DNA of 64,000 bases from CAWGXG01 sp963826505 (GTDB lineage: Bacteria > Chloroflexota > Anaerolineae > Aggregatilineales > Aggregatilineaceae): assembly GCA_963826505.1 (NCBI GenBank), contig CAWGXG010000005.1:248001-312000 (forward strand). Reading direction: 5' to 3'. A model generated the notes under the pieces. It saw only the letters and a program-made list of their open reading frames with translations, did no database searches and had not been told where the DNA came from. The position numbers and the translations under genes are program-made. Positions within the stretch are counted from its first letter, which is position 1. Every line of letters starts with the position of its first letter. Below, in pieces: positions 18,191 to 26,701 of the stretch.

Positions 18191-19374
18191 GAGTCCCTCC
18201 GCAAAACCGTTGCGACAACGTTGTTGCCAAAACCACCGAAATTCAGCATGAAGCCCGTTTGCGCCTTTTCAACTTGACGCTCATCAGCTTCACCGCGTAG
18301 CTGCCATACTAGTTCAACAGCTTGCGCGACGCCAGTCGCCCCGACCGGATGCCCGCGGGACTTCAAACCGCCCGACGGGTTGATCGGCAAGCTGCCGCCC
18401 AGTGACGTTTCGCCCGCGGCCAGTGCTTTTGCACCTTCTCCCTTGGCGAAGAATCCCACGTGTTCGCTTTCTGCGATTTCGAGGATCGTGAAAGCATCAT
18501 GCAGTTCGGCCACGTCCACATCTTTGGGTGCACATTGGGCCATCGCGAAGGCTCTTTCCGCCGCAATGGTGACTGCTTTTAACTCGGTCGGATTGGCGCG
18601 TTCATGCAATGAGTGCGTATCAGTGGCCTGTCCGATCCCCGCCACTGTGATTGGCGGCTTCTTGCTCAATTTCGCTGCGATCTCTGGTGTTGTCAGCAAC
18701 ACTGCTGCTGCGCCGTCGCTCACCGGGCAGCAATCGTACAGGCGCAGCGGATCAGCTACAATCGGGTTACTGACAATCGAATCTGGGTGCGTCAAGATAC
18801 CCTCAAGTGTAATTTTCATTTGGATGTGCGCATACGGATTCAGCAGCCCGTTCGCATGATTTTTGATCGCGACCAGGGCGAGATGTTCCGGGGTAACCCC
18901 ATATTCCTTCATATACAGGCGAGCAAACATGCCAGCCAAGGCGGGCAGCGACACGCCATAGATGTATTCGGCCTCCGGTTGGGCCATGCACGCGACAATA
19001 TCCGTGGCACGCGGGCCGATAACCTCACGCATTTTTTCTCCGCCCACTACCAGGACTACCTCGGCCATGCCAGAAGCAATCGCCTGATAACCGTGCTTGA
19101 TCGCGGAGCCACCCGACGCGGGACCATTCTCGATGCGTTCAGCGGCTGCTGGATACAGGCTCAATTTATCGACCAACGCGCTCGCCACGGAAACCTGACG
19201 ATTAAACAAACCCGAAGCCATATTACCCACATACACCGCGTCTACCGGATGATCACCAAGCCCAGCATCATCCATCGCTCTAAGAGCGGCCATCGACAGC
19301 ATATCAACCAGTGTATCTTCATCCCGGCGCTCAAACCGGATCATACCTGCCCCAGCTATGACGACGGGTTTCAT
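18187..19374 (-). CDS. Thiolase-like protein (SCP-x/DUF35-associated) lacking the usual catalytic Cys
   Basis: 395 residues with thiolase fold signatures: VVIAGAGMIRF at the N-terminus, GGEKMREV, VSDGAAAVLLTT, ELHDAFTILE (catalytic His region) and GGLKSRGHPVGATG near the C-terminus. The nucleophile loop, usually ENxCxSG, reads IENGPASGGSA, with Pro where Cys is expected; the codon is CCC, so this is not a one-base change from a Cys codon. It may therefore bind acyl-CoA without classical Claisen chemistry, or use another residue. Overlaps the GNAT-like gene upstream and the DUF35 gene downstream by 4 bp each, so the three are tightly coupled. Confidence 0.85.
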   Translation of the reverse strand: MKPVVIAGAGMIRFERRDEDTLVDMLSMAALRAMDDAGLGDHPVDAVYVGNMASGLFNRQVSVASALVDKLSLYPAAAERIENGPASGGSAIKHGYQAIASGMAEVVLVVGGEKMREVIGPRATDIVACMAQPEAEYIYGVSLPALAGMFARLYMKEYGVTPEHLALVAIKNHANGLLNPYAHIQMKITLEGILTHPDSIVSNPIVADPLRLYDCCPVSDGAAAVLLTTPEIAAKLSKKPPITVAGIGQATDTHSLHERANPTELKAVTIAAERAFAMAQCAPKDVDVAELHDAFTILEIAESEHVGFFAKGEGAKALAAGETSLGGSLPINPSGGLKSRGHPVGATGVAQAVELVWQLRGEADERQVEKAQTGFMLNFGGFGNNVVATVLRRDS

Positions 19375-20069
19375 ACTGCTTTCCTCCGTTTCGCGCCAAG
19401 AATCTTCTCAGTAATATCGGCCTCACTAGCCACCTTAAACTCCTGTTTGGCAACATCCATCAGGTCTTGCGGTACGGGGCGCTCTCCGGCCACGAGGCGA
19501 TGTTTTGAATTAAAATACATTTCGCGTGTCAGGGCGTATGGCGCGGCGCCGCCGAGTTCGTGCTGGCCGGGTCGCAGTTCCAGCCCATACTCGATCATCC
19601 AGCGCCGGAACCCAATCGGGCTTTCGGCAGTGATCAGGACTTCATTTTGTCCGAGGTATTCAATATGGTGTTCCATCTTGGCAGCAAACAGGTGCGCGCC
19701 AATCCGCAGACCGCGCTCAATTGCGAGCGTATGCAGGCTGATGCCCACTTCCGGCGAGTACATGCGACTGTTCACCAGCCCAACCACCAGGCCGTCGATC
19801 TGCCCGACGATGCAAAAGACATCGCGGTAACGATAACGGTACCAGGCGAGCAGCTCGGCGTATAACCGCGAGCCCACCACGTCATAATAATCGCGGGGAA
19901 TATCGAGCGTGGGGCGTACTGCTGGGAGGATGTTTGGCACATCCTCGCGGAAGACCTGCCGCACCACCATTTTGCTGCCCGTTGTTAAGGTGATAACCTT
20001 CGCCGGATAGGGAGGCATAGGAAAATCAGGCGGTCGCAGATAGCTTTCAAGTTCCATATCGATGCGCAT
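19371..20069 (-). CDS. GNAT-like acetyltransferase family protein
   Basis: 232 residues. The central part fits a GNAT fold: DVFCIVGQIDGLVVGLVNSR (beta strands), LHTLAIERGLRIGAHLFAAK (the helix carrying the pyrophosphate-binding turn) and a C-terminal FRRWMIEYGLEL. N- and C-terminal extensions are unassigned. Its last bases overlap the thiolase-like start, so it belongs to the same operon. A role acylating a pathway intermediate, or controlling the thiolase partner, is possible but not shown. Confidence 0.6.
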   Translation of the reverse strand: MRIDMELESYLRPPDFPMPPYPAKVITLTTGSKMVVRQVFREDVPNILPAVRPTLDIPRDYYDVVGSRLYAELLAWYRYRYRDVFCIVGQIDGLVVGLVNSRMYSPEVGISLHTLAIERGLRIGAHLFAAKMEHHIEYLGQNEVLITAESPIGFRRWMIEYGLELRPGQHELGGAAPYALTREMYFNSKHRLVAGERPVPQDLMDVAKQEFKVASEADITEKILGAKRRKAV

Positions 20070-20280
20070 AGGAGCAAATCCTTTGGTCTAAATGCATTCT
20101 AGTTTGATATTCTTGCGCCGTCTTCCTCCCCGACCTGATCATCTGCAATATCGAGAGGAAAGAGTGGCCGGGTTACAGAATTACGAAACTGGCAACTTTT
20201 CGGATATGTATCGAAATGAACACGCTCCTTTGCGTTAGGTCGCGCCCCGCAACTCAGGGAATAGCCGTTTGGGTCGTAAG

Positions 20281-21843
20281 TTAAGCATCAGGTGCAATGA
20301 TCAGCGCCGCAAGCAGTGAAGCGGCGGCATTGCTAGGGAACAACAGCATTCCGGCGGCTTCAAAAGCACGTGCCTGCCGTGTGAGATGTTGGGGATCGGC
20401 GTCGGTCCCGGTCAAGGCCCCAACGATGAACAATGCGCGTCCGTCACGGGTTGCGATGTCGCGCGCCTCACGGATCGCGGGAGCGAGTTCGCTGGCGGGA
20501 TCCGGGTGCGCGCCATAGCCCAACACCAGATCAAGCTGGATCACAGCGACCCCAGGATCGGCCGCTTCGCGGAGCAAGCGCCGGATGCGCAGGTCATTAT
20601 CAATCATGGGATGGGGACGACCAACAGTAAATTCCTCCTCACCTAGATCAAGGGCGCAGTGATACTGGCTCTGGCTTAAATCCGGCAAGCGGAATTCGGG
20701 TTTCAGTGGCCCATTTGACCAAACATCGCCCAACCTCGCACTCCAGATGCGCATGGCTTCTTCACAGAGCGTTCCACCGCTGAACAGGCCACGTAGATAT
20801 TTTTGAGAAGGCTGAAGGCGCGTGGCAAGTTCGCGGGCTTGTGAGCGCAGCAACTCTTTTTGTGCCGTGAGTTGCGCCTGAATCGCGGATAGTTCAGTTT
20901 TTTGTGCCAGCGCTGCCGCGATCAAAGCCGCCTCTTCCAGGGTGGATACTAAATGAATAGTGGGAACAGGCGTGGAGGATAGTTCGTCCGCGCCCATGAA
21001 GATTACTACGGTAGGTTTATTGCTCTGCGCGAGTTGATCGAGTACCTTGGCACTGATGTTGGGCGATGGCAATTTTGAAATGGCGACAATGACTTCTGTG
21101 GCCGGATCAACCTGAAGTGCTTGGGCCGCCTGAAGCATCATCAGTCCTTCAACGGCATCCGACAGATCACGGCCCCCCACGCCAATTCCTTGCGAAATTC
21201 CCACCCCTTGTTTCGCCAGCAGCGTGCTCACCTCCTGCAATCCGGTGCCTGCCGCCGAAATAATCCCAACGGGACCCGAAGGCACTACGTTCGCAAAGCC
21301 AAGTGCGGCACCGTTGATAATTGATGTTCCCGCTCCTGGCCCCATAAGGAGTAATCCATGATCAACGGCATAACGTTTGAGCGCAATTTCGCCTTCGACT
21401 GGCACATTATCGCTGAAAAGCAGTACATGTAACCCGTGCTGGAGCGCACTCCATGCTTCGGCAACCGCGTAAGCACCTGCCACCGAAATAATGGCCAAAT
21501 TCGTATCAGGCTGGCTGCGAATGGCGCTGCGTAGTGTGCGCGGACGGTGCGTTTCGCCACTGGTCGAGGGTGGACGCTGCGTCAGGAGTTTTTCCGCCAA
21601 CGCCAACGCCTCTTCCAACACACTGACGTCCCCCTGCACCATCAGGATCAAATCGGTAGGTTTAGCAGCCAGTGCTTCTGCTGAAAGCTCACCCACTTGC
21701 TGCAGCAAACTCTTATTCGCGTCTGTGCCCATGACCAGGGCCGCATCTTCAATACCTTCCAATGCGCGCACGTCACGGGCAATATTCATGAGCGCTACCG
21801 AATCAAAATATCGACTGGACTTTATCAAGTATTTTGTGCTCAA
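20281..21843 (-). CDS. fdrA: FdrA-like protein (AllF; succinyl-CoA-synthetase-fold, oxamate carbamoyltransferase component family)
   Basis: 520 residues beginning at TTG (21843) after an AGGAG site. FdrA features: IKSSRYFDSVALMNIARDV and GIEDAALVMGTDANK at the N-terminus, then a succinyl-CoA-synthetase-like part with LLFSDNVPVEGEIALKR, GPGAGTSIING, and VGIISAAGTGLQEVSTLLA, GIGVGGRDLSDAVEG, and a C-terminal half with FSGGTLCEEAM and LDLVLGYGAHPDP. E. coli FdrA is part of oxamate carbamoyltransferase. First gene of the operon; a 211-bp gap separates it from the GNAT-like gene. Symbol is by family; substrate here is unknown. Confidence 0.88.
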   Translation of the reverse strand: MSTKYLIKSSRYFDSVALMNIARDVRALEGIEDAALVMGTDANKSLLQQVGELSAEALAAKPTDLILMVQGDVSVLEEALALAEKLLTQRPPSTSGETHRPRTLRSAIRSQPDTNLAIISVAGAYAVAEAWSALQHGLHVLLFSDNVPVEGEIALKRYAVDHGLLLMGPGAGTSIINGAALGFANVVPSGPVGIISAAGTGLQEVSTLLAKQGVGISQGIGVGGRDLSDAVEGLMMLQAAQALQVDPATEVIVAISKLPSPNISAKVLDQLAQSNKPTVVIFMGADELSSTPVPTIHLVSTLEEAALIAAALAQKTELSAIQAQLTAQKELLRSQARELATRLQPSQKYLRGLFSGGTLCEEAMRIWSARLGDVWSNGPLKPEFRLPDLSQSQYHCALDLGEEEFTVGRPHPMIDNDLRIRRLLREAADPGVAVIQLDLVLGYGAHPDPASELAPAIREARDIATRDGRALFIVGALTGTDADPQHLTRQARAFEAAGMLLFPSNAAASLLAALIIAPDA

Positions 21844-22520
21844 ATTACCACTCCTGGTTAAACGTTCTTTTCATAAAGCATTTTCCATCGTGTTTCCTAA
21901 ATCGCTTACGCTAGAATCGTTATTCTAATATAGATCCAATCGTTACGCCTAATGGGGTTTTCCACTTTGAATTGCGTGCAGTCTCAGGAAGTCAATGCGA
22001 TAGCCAATATTCCCCTGCCCGACGGCGCGGCAGAAGGCGTGGGTGGTGCCACCTAACATGGTAGGACAACGTATTGGGCTTGAGGTTTCGTGAGGGATCT
22101 TTGGAATAGGCTGATCGAGACCCTGGTGCGGGCGCGCGACCTTGAAGGTTACAAGGGATCTACGCGCGACACGGCGTAAATAAGTCCGGTTGGTGATTAG
22201 CAGGCTATCCAGGCACGCTCCTCGAACTGAGCGTATTCACCTCTCCGTGGACGACGCAGCAATAAGATTTCTAAGTCCAGTCGCTTTCCGATCTACGTCA
22301 CAATCTGATAAGTTCACTCAGTGTTGAAACGACCCGCCCAACACAGAACCAAACCATCTCTGTTCCTTTTCCAGCGGTAAATCAAACACACCAATTTACC
22401 AGCTGGATCAGGCTGTTTCTTGCCTCGATTGTGGATGGCGTGGATTCTTTCAGATTATGGCTTGCAGGGGTCATGGACAAATATCGGCAGCGAACATCCA
22501 GAGGGCTGTGCGCGGCTTGT
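21844..22520. other. Long intergenic region upstream of the operon
   Basis: Contains the palindrome described separately and a 36-codon minus-strand open frame at 21949-22059 (starts MLGGTTHAFCRAVGQGN) with no recognised family; it may be a fragment. The rest (22060-22520) shows no convincing gene, tRNA or terminator. Confidence 0.5.
21912..21927. promoter_or_regulatory. Perfect palindrome upstream of fdrA-like gene
   Basis: TAGAAT and ATTCTA are 6-bp arms with a 4-bp spacer, centred about 75 bp upstream of the TTG start. On the minus strand, TAACGATT also occurs twice, once within this palindrome and once about 22 bp upstream. The layout suits an operator controlling the long operon. No regulator gene for it is evident nearby. 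Confidence 0.4.
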
Positions 22521-22772
22521 TCACCCGCCAGTACTTTCCACATATGTGATCCAACGATCCGTGAGCCGGGGGTCTGCTTTGAGAGCTTTCTGGGCGCGCG
22601 TGGAGTCAGAGCGATACACTTGGACCGCATAAACGACCGAACCCTCGATGAAGGTTGATACCCCAATGCCTTCCAGCGCGTCCGTGACGATCGCACGCGT
22701 TTCTTCATCTGTACCGCCGATCATTGCGATAGTCAGCAGTTGATTGGGGTCAACGGACTCTTCGGATGTCAT
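22521..22772 (-). CDS. Small hypothetical protein downstream of the eCIS-type cargo gene
   Basis: 83 residues from the ATG at 22772. The pattern LLTIAMIGGTDEETRAIVTD, an alpha helix, then VSTFIEGSVVYAVQVYRSD and RAQKALKADPRL suggests a compact alpha/beta domain similar in outline to DUF2007-type small signalling proteins, but the family is not certain. It lies 99 bp downstream of the cargo-type protein on the same strand, so it could be a chaperone or immunity partner; this is speculation from position. Confidence 0.45.
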   Translation of the reverse strand: MTSEESVDPNQLLTIAMIGGTDEETRAIVTDALEGIGVSTFIEGSVVYAVQVYRSDSTRAQKALKADPRLTDRWITYVESTGG

Positions 22773-22871
22773 GTGCGATCGCTCGTTTCCGTCATCGTGT
22801 CGATGGCACCTACAACCACGCAGCCCATCTACCACCCGAGACGCGCGGTGAATGGACACTCAGCAGTCATC

Positions 22872-23747
22872 TTACGGGACGGAGAACGTCTGTGTCTTGA
22901 TTCCACCTTTTCCGTCGGGCTCGAGCACTTGTGTGCCGGTGGCTGATTTGGTTGTACCGCCGCCTGTCACTTTGAGGTCAAACCACAAAGTGCGCGCCGG
23001 GAGATCCACGCTTGCGCCCGGTACATCGTGGACCGTCGCGGCTTCACTGCCGGGACAGGTCTTAGCCCGGTTTTTGGTCCAACCGTCAAACGTTGGACTA
23101 GTCGGATAGAGCGCATACATATCATTCCATGTATTCGCTTTGATGACTGTCTGCCAGGCCGGTGGGCGCGTTGTTTTCTCCCACCACTCGAAGGTGCAAT
23201 CCTTGTCTTTGGTGGCGGTGATGTCCAGTTCCGAGTACTCCAGGCCAACCACGAAATCGAACTCGTGACCGTACAGCTTGCCATTCGTGTACTTCTTGAC
23301 ATTTTCGATACTTGCGCTTATCGGAGTGGCTTGACAGAAGCTGCTCGCGGCGGGAGAAGCCGATCCCCCTCCGCCCGGCACAGTCACCTCTTCATCGGTG
23401 ACACCTTCCGGAGGTAGAACGGTCGTTTCCAAACTTGATGAGCCCTGGACAGGCTTCATGCGATAGGTCCGTAGCTCACGTCCCGGTCCGTTTGCCGCTT
23501 CCACTCGCGGGTGATGCACCGGTATCCGGCTAAAATCGTGTTCGAAGCGGGTAGAAAGCGCGTCTACTTTAACGTTCGCCGCGTTTTCTTCTGACCGTTG
23601 CTGCACATCTTGATTGCCGGTCGTGCGCTGCAAATGAAGACGCGAGTTCACGTCATGGCCCTGCCCATGAGGCACTCGCCTGGACATCGTGGATTTTGCA
23701 GTTGCTGCCTGCTGAGTTGCCTTGTGTGTGTCTGCGAATGTGCGCAT
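22872..23747 (-). CDS. eCIS-type cargo/effector protein with DUF4157-associated N-terminal tail
   Basis: 291 residues. The N-terminus (MRTFADTH, then HLQRTTGNQDVQQ, then FEHDFSRIPVHHP) matches the leader found on cargo of extracellular contractile injection systems and DUF4157 proteins, where 'HLQRTIGNQAVQ' and 'HDFSRIPIH' recur. The DUF4157 metallopeptidase HExxH itself is not present. After a Gly/Ser/Pro linker near residue 125 a C-terminal domain of about 155 residues follows (GHEFDFVVGLEYSELDI, DCTFEWWEKTTRPPAWQ, LWFDLKVTGGGTTKS), not recognised. No sheath, tube or baseplate genes are in the window. The start at 23747 has AGGA upstream. Confidence 0.65.
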   Translation of the reverse strand: MRTFADTHKATQQAATAKSTMSRRVPHGQGHDVNSRLHLQRTTGNQDVQQRSEENAANVKVDALSTRFEHDFSRIPVHHPRVEAANGPGRELRTYRMKPVQGSSSLETTVLPPEGVTDEEVTVPGGGGSASPAASSFCQATPISASIENVKKYTNGKLYGHEFDFVVGLEYSELDITATKDKDCTFEWWEKTTRPPAWQTVIKANTWNDMYALYPTSPTFDGWTKNRAKTCPGSEAATVHDVPGASVDLPARTLWFDLKVTGGGTTKSATGTQVLEPDGKGGIKTQTFSVP

Positions 23748-24285
23748 GGTCAACGTCCTGTCTCCAATTGTCCGGCATCCAACCAGTGCATAAATGCAAC
23801 TCTGCGATGTACTTACCTATCTACAGGCCTGATCAATATTATAGTACACTGAAGCCGACATGCCTTCACGGAAAAGACGAATTCTTGGCCAGAGGGTGCT
23901 TACATCCGAACGGTAAGCTTAATCAGAGATCAGCTGCTGGGCGCGCCGGGTGACGATTTTCGCGGCCCTGAACCGGGGAAACTGCCCTATCTGCACTGAC
24001 GAGTGGCGCGGCTCCGTTTTCGTCGATCTTTACCATCCTTGCCCACACTGTGGGTGTGAATCAGTCTATCCGAGCTCAATTCTTCGGTCAAGCCACGCGC
24101 CGATAATCATGGCTCAGACCCGCTAACACCGGGCGACCGATTATGCAACTGCTTCTCTCCCCTGCTGCAACTGCATCCGCTTCACGTGGGTCTGGTATGC
24201 GATGGCCCCGGCTCGATGCGGTCACGCGCAGGTGAAGTATTCAACATATCCGCTGATTATGCGGGCAGATGGCATTCGTTCAGGA
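23748..24285. other. Intergenic region, no gene seen
   Basis: No open frame here has a family signal. A minus-strand TATAAT at 23838-23843 about 90 bp upstream of the cargo-type gene could be a -10 element, but no good -35 box accompanies it. Confidence 0.5.
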
Positions 24286-24975
24286 TCACCCATCGACCAG
24301 GCGGTACTTCCGGTCAAACAGGGTTGGCTCATAGGGGGCACGCCGGTTGGGACAGCGTTCTACCGGACACAATTGGCAGTTCTCGTAGGTTGCGTCGACG
24401 GCAAAGAATATGCCGGATACACTTTTCAGGGGATGCATCAGATAGCTGTCGGTCAACTGCACGCCAATCTCAGCCGCCCTGCCCACCAGATCGAACAAAG
24501 GGCGCTGCTGGTTGATGGGCCAGTCGGGCAGCGATCCCGGATTCATCATCGCTGGCGATTGCAGATCGTAGGACGTAGCCAGATGCGCCTTTAGCGCATC
24601 GATGGCCGCTCGAAGGGCTTGTTCTAAAATCGCGTCCGCCCAGTATTGTTCCAAGAACCCATCCACGCCACCCCACCAGGTGTCTAGCTCCGTGCCGCAG
24701 GTCACAACAAACGCAAACACGCGTTGGATCTGGTCCAGATTGACACGCAGGACCCGGCTTGAGAACGGAACGCCGTCAATCACCACCTGATCGTCGGATC
24801 GGGCGTCGATGGTCCCAATCCGGTAGAGAGCTTTGGGGCGTGCCACGCGCAGCGCGCCGTCCACCAGCGTTTGCAGGGAGGCTGCATCGTCCGAGTCGGC
24901 TTCAATGTGAAATTGCTGTCTCAACGCGATCAGGTCAAGTTGAAGTGGAATATCATCCAAACGGGCAGAGAACAT
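24286..24975 (-). CDS. Methionine-synthase activation-domain-like protein (corrinoid reactivation family)
   Basis: 229 residues. The HPLKSVSGIFF stretch is the adenosylmethionine-binding signature of the MetH activation domain, and a C-terminal CQLCPVERCPNRRAPY Cys-rich motif is typical of the stand-alone bacterial versions. Such proteins are thought to reactivate inactive cobalamin on corrinoid proteins or to support methyltransferases. The window also has three URO-D-fold proteins, one with the Zn-binding HxC motif, so a shared corrinoid methyl-transfer pathway is possible. No corrinoid protein gene is visible nearby. Confidence 0.8.
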   Translation of the reverse strand: MFSARLDDIPLQLDLIALRQQFHIEADSDDAASLQTLVDGALRVARPKALYRIGTIDARSDDQVVIDGVPFSSRVLRVNLDQIQRVFAFVVTCGTELDTWWGGVDGFLEQYWADAILEQALRAAIDALKAHLATSYDLQSPAMMNPGSLPDWPINQQRPLFDLVGRAAEIGVQLTDSYLMHPLKSVSGIFFAVDATYENCQLCPVERCPNRRAPYEPTLFDRKYRLVDG

Positions 24976-25680
24976 TATGGACTCCTCTGAAAGTTGGTAT
25001 CAAGCCTACCCATCGGTACCATGATATTACTATGATGCACTTTGAGCTAGCCCCATATTTGGCCTTTGAGTGTGAGCCCTTCGCGGCGACATCACTCCGC
25101 CACGAACTGTTCGTCACGCAGCCCCTCCATCACAATCCATATCTTTTCTCCCGCCCGCAAGCGGCTGGCTGACATGTAACACTTCCCACCTGAACCAGGC
25201 TATCAACAGCCGCCTGTCCTGGTGATGCTTGATACGACAAACAGTGGGATTATACGAGCCATGTGATCCGGACAGGGATTGCACCAGCTGACAAGGCTGA
25301 AGCCGTCACGGTTAGTCAGTCAATCCTCACCTTAACGCCCAGCCGACACTCTGCCGCCAAGACCACCAAACAGGCTACGGCGGCCCGCGCGATCCGCATT
25401 TCGCTCTGTTGTAACAAAGAAATCTTGTGATCGAGGTAGAACAAGTTGCGGCAAGAATCAGGCAGCGTGATGGTTCACGGGGATTTTCAGATAGATTGCT
25501 TGACCCAGTGGTTGACGGGTCACTTGGCGGAGTGATAGGCGGCGATGAGCGACGTCAGTCATATGACCTACCCCAAACTGAGCCACCCGGCCTATTATAA
25601 TATCCATCACTTAATTCATGTCCTCAAACCGACTTTGGCATAAAGTAATCTCAATGGCCGAAAGAACGGAGCAAGTCATT
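24976..25680. other. Intergenic region, no gene seen
   Basis: About 700 bp without a convincing gene. A plus-strand TATAAT at 25596-25601 may be the -10 element for the YtxH-type gene starting at 25681, but no clear -35 box is present. Confidence 0.5.
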
Positions 25681-25971
25681 ATGACAAACAGTCGAATCTA
25701 CTACAGCGAGGAAGCAGAGAAGATTATGAAACGCCAACGGTTAGTTGATGCTCTGATGTTTACCGGGCTGGGTGTTGGGATCGGTTCCGCCGTAGCGCTG
25801 CTGATGGCACCCAAGGATGGGGAGAAAACACGCGAACTGATCGCCAAGACATTGGAAGAAGGTTTTCAACGAGGTCGGGCAACCACCGATGATGCGCTGA
25901 GCCAACTCGAAAAAGAAGTGCCCAATTTGCGCGAACGGGTCAGCGATCTGGTCGCCAAAATCACTCCTTGA
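25681..25971 (+). CDS. YtxH domain-containing small membrane protein
   Basis: 96 residues from the ATG at 25681 (GGAG 9 bp upstream). One hydrophobic segment (ALMFTGLGVGIGSAVALLMAP) is followed by the APKDGEKTRELI motif of YtxH/gas-vesicle-protein-like proteins and a charged, helical tail (SQLEKEVPNLRERVSDLV). Members are stress-associated membrane-anchored proteins of unknown mechanism. In-frame ATGs at 25618 and 25654 would extend it but lack ribosome-binding sites. It begins a group of plus-strand stress-type genes. Confidence 0.8.
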   Translation: MTNSRIYYSEEAEKIMKRQRLVDALMFTGLGVGIGSAVALLMAPKDGEKTRELIAKTLEEGFQRGRATTDDALSQLEKEVPNLRERVSDLVAKITP

Positions 25972-26080
25972 TGGAGGGGCATGATGAGATTGGCAGATTC
26001 TGAGCAGCAGGTCGGTTCTAGACACCACTGGAGCAACCGGTTATGTGCAGTTTAGTTGAACAACGCACCGGAAAAGCGCC

Positions 26081-26599
26081 ATGAATAGGGCGAGTAGTTT
26101 CATTGGAAAACCAATTTTCACGCCGTCTGGCCAACAGGTAGACACCATCGATGATGTGATTTTCGATCCCCATACCCACTATGTACTGTGTTTCATGGTC
26201 GAACCGGGCGGGTGGGTCGGTGGCGCAAAGATACTGCCATGGTCAGATGATTGTGCCGTTACACCCCATGCGCTGACCATCTCCTCCCAAGAGCAGATTG
26301 TGTTCGCCCGCAAGGTCCCCCGCATCCAGGAGATATTGGAGGATATTCAAGTCGTGGTTGGCAAGAAAATCGTGGCGCCCGACGGCCGGCAGCTCGGCAT
26401 TTTAGACGACGTATATTTCGACCAGAAAACAGGAGAAATAGGCGGATATGAAGTCATCGGGCTAGCACAAAGAACCGACTTCGAAAGTAAAGCGATTCTG
26501 GGGCCAGAAGAGGTTGATTTTGTAAAAGGGGATAACGCGGTGTTGCTCGTTTCTCCCGCCACCACCGATTTAATCGAACAGAGAATTCATGGTGAGTAA
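26081..26599 (+). CDS. PRC-barrel domain protein (two PRC barrels)
   Basis: 172 residues with two tandem PRC-barrel units: FIGKPIFTPSGQQVDTIDDV near the start and VVGKKIVAPDGRQLGILDDV at about residue 95, each followed by a short beta barrel (DPHTHYVLCFMV and DQKTGEIGGYEV). PRC barrels bind partners or RNA in photosystem assembly, RimM and sporulation proteins. It is between the YtxH-type protein and the sensor kinase and may be part of the same stress response. A weak ribosome-binding site precedes the ATG. Confidence 0.8.
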   Translation: MNRASSFIGKPIFTPSGQQVDTIDDVIFDPHTHYVLCFMVEPGGWVGGAKILPWSDDCAVTPHALTISSQEQIVFARKVPRIQEILEDIQVVVGKKIVAPDGRQLGILDDVYFDQKTGEIGGYEVIGLAQRTDFESKAILGPEEVDFVKGDNAVLLVSPATTDLIEQRIHGE

Positions 26600-26701
26600 G
26601 TACTGGTCATACGCTCTGGCAAACCGACCGTCTATAGAATTCAAGTCTTTTGGAAAAGATGTAGAATCGGAGATGATGGTCAGGAGTCAAGAGTACGGCC
26701 C

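Noticed and set aside
24759..25172. 137-codon plus-strand frame
   Set aside because: Mostly antisense to the methionine-synthase-activation-type gene and lacks a start signal.
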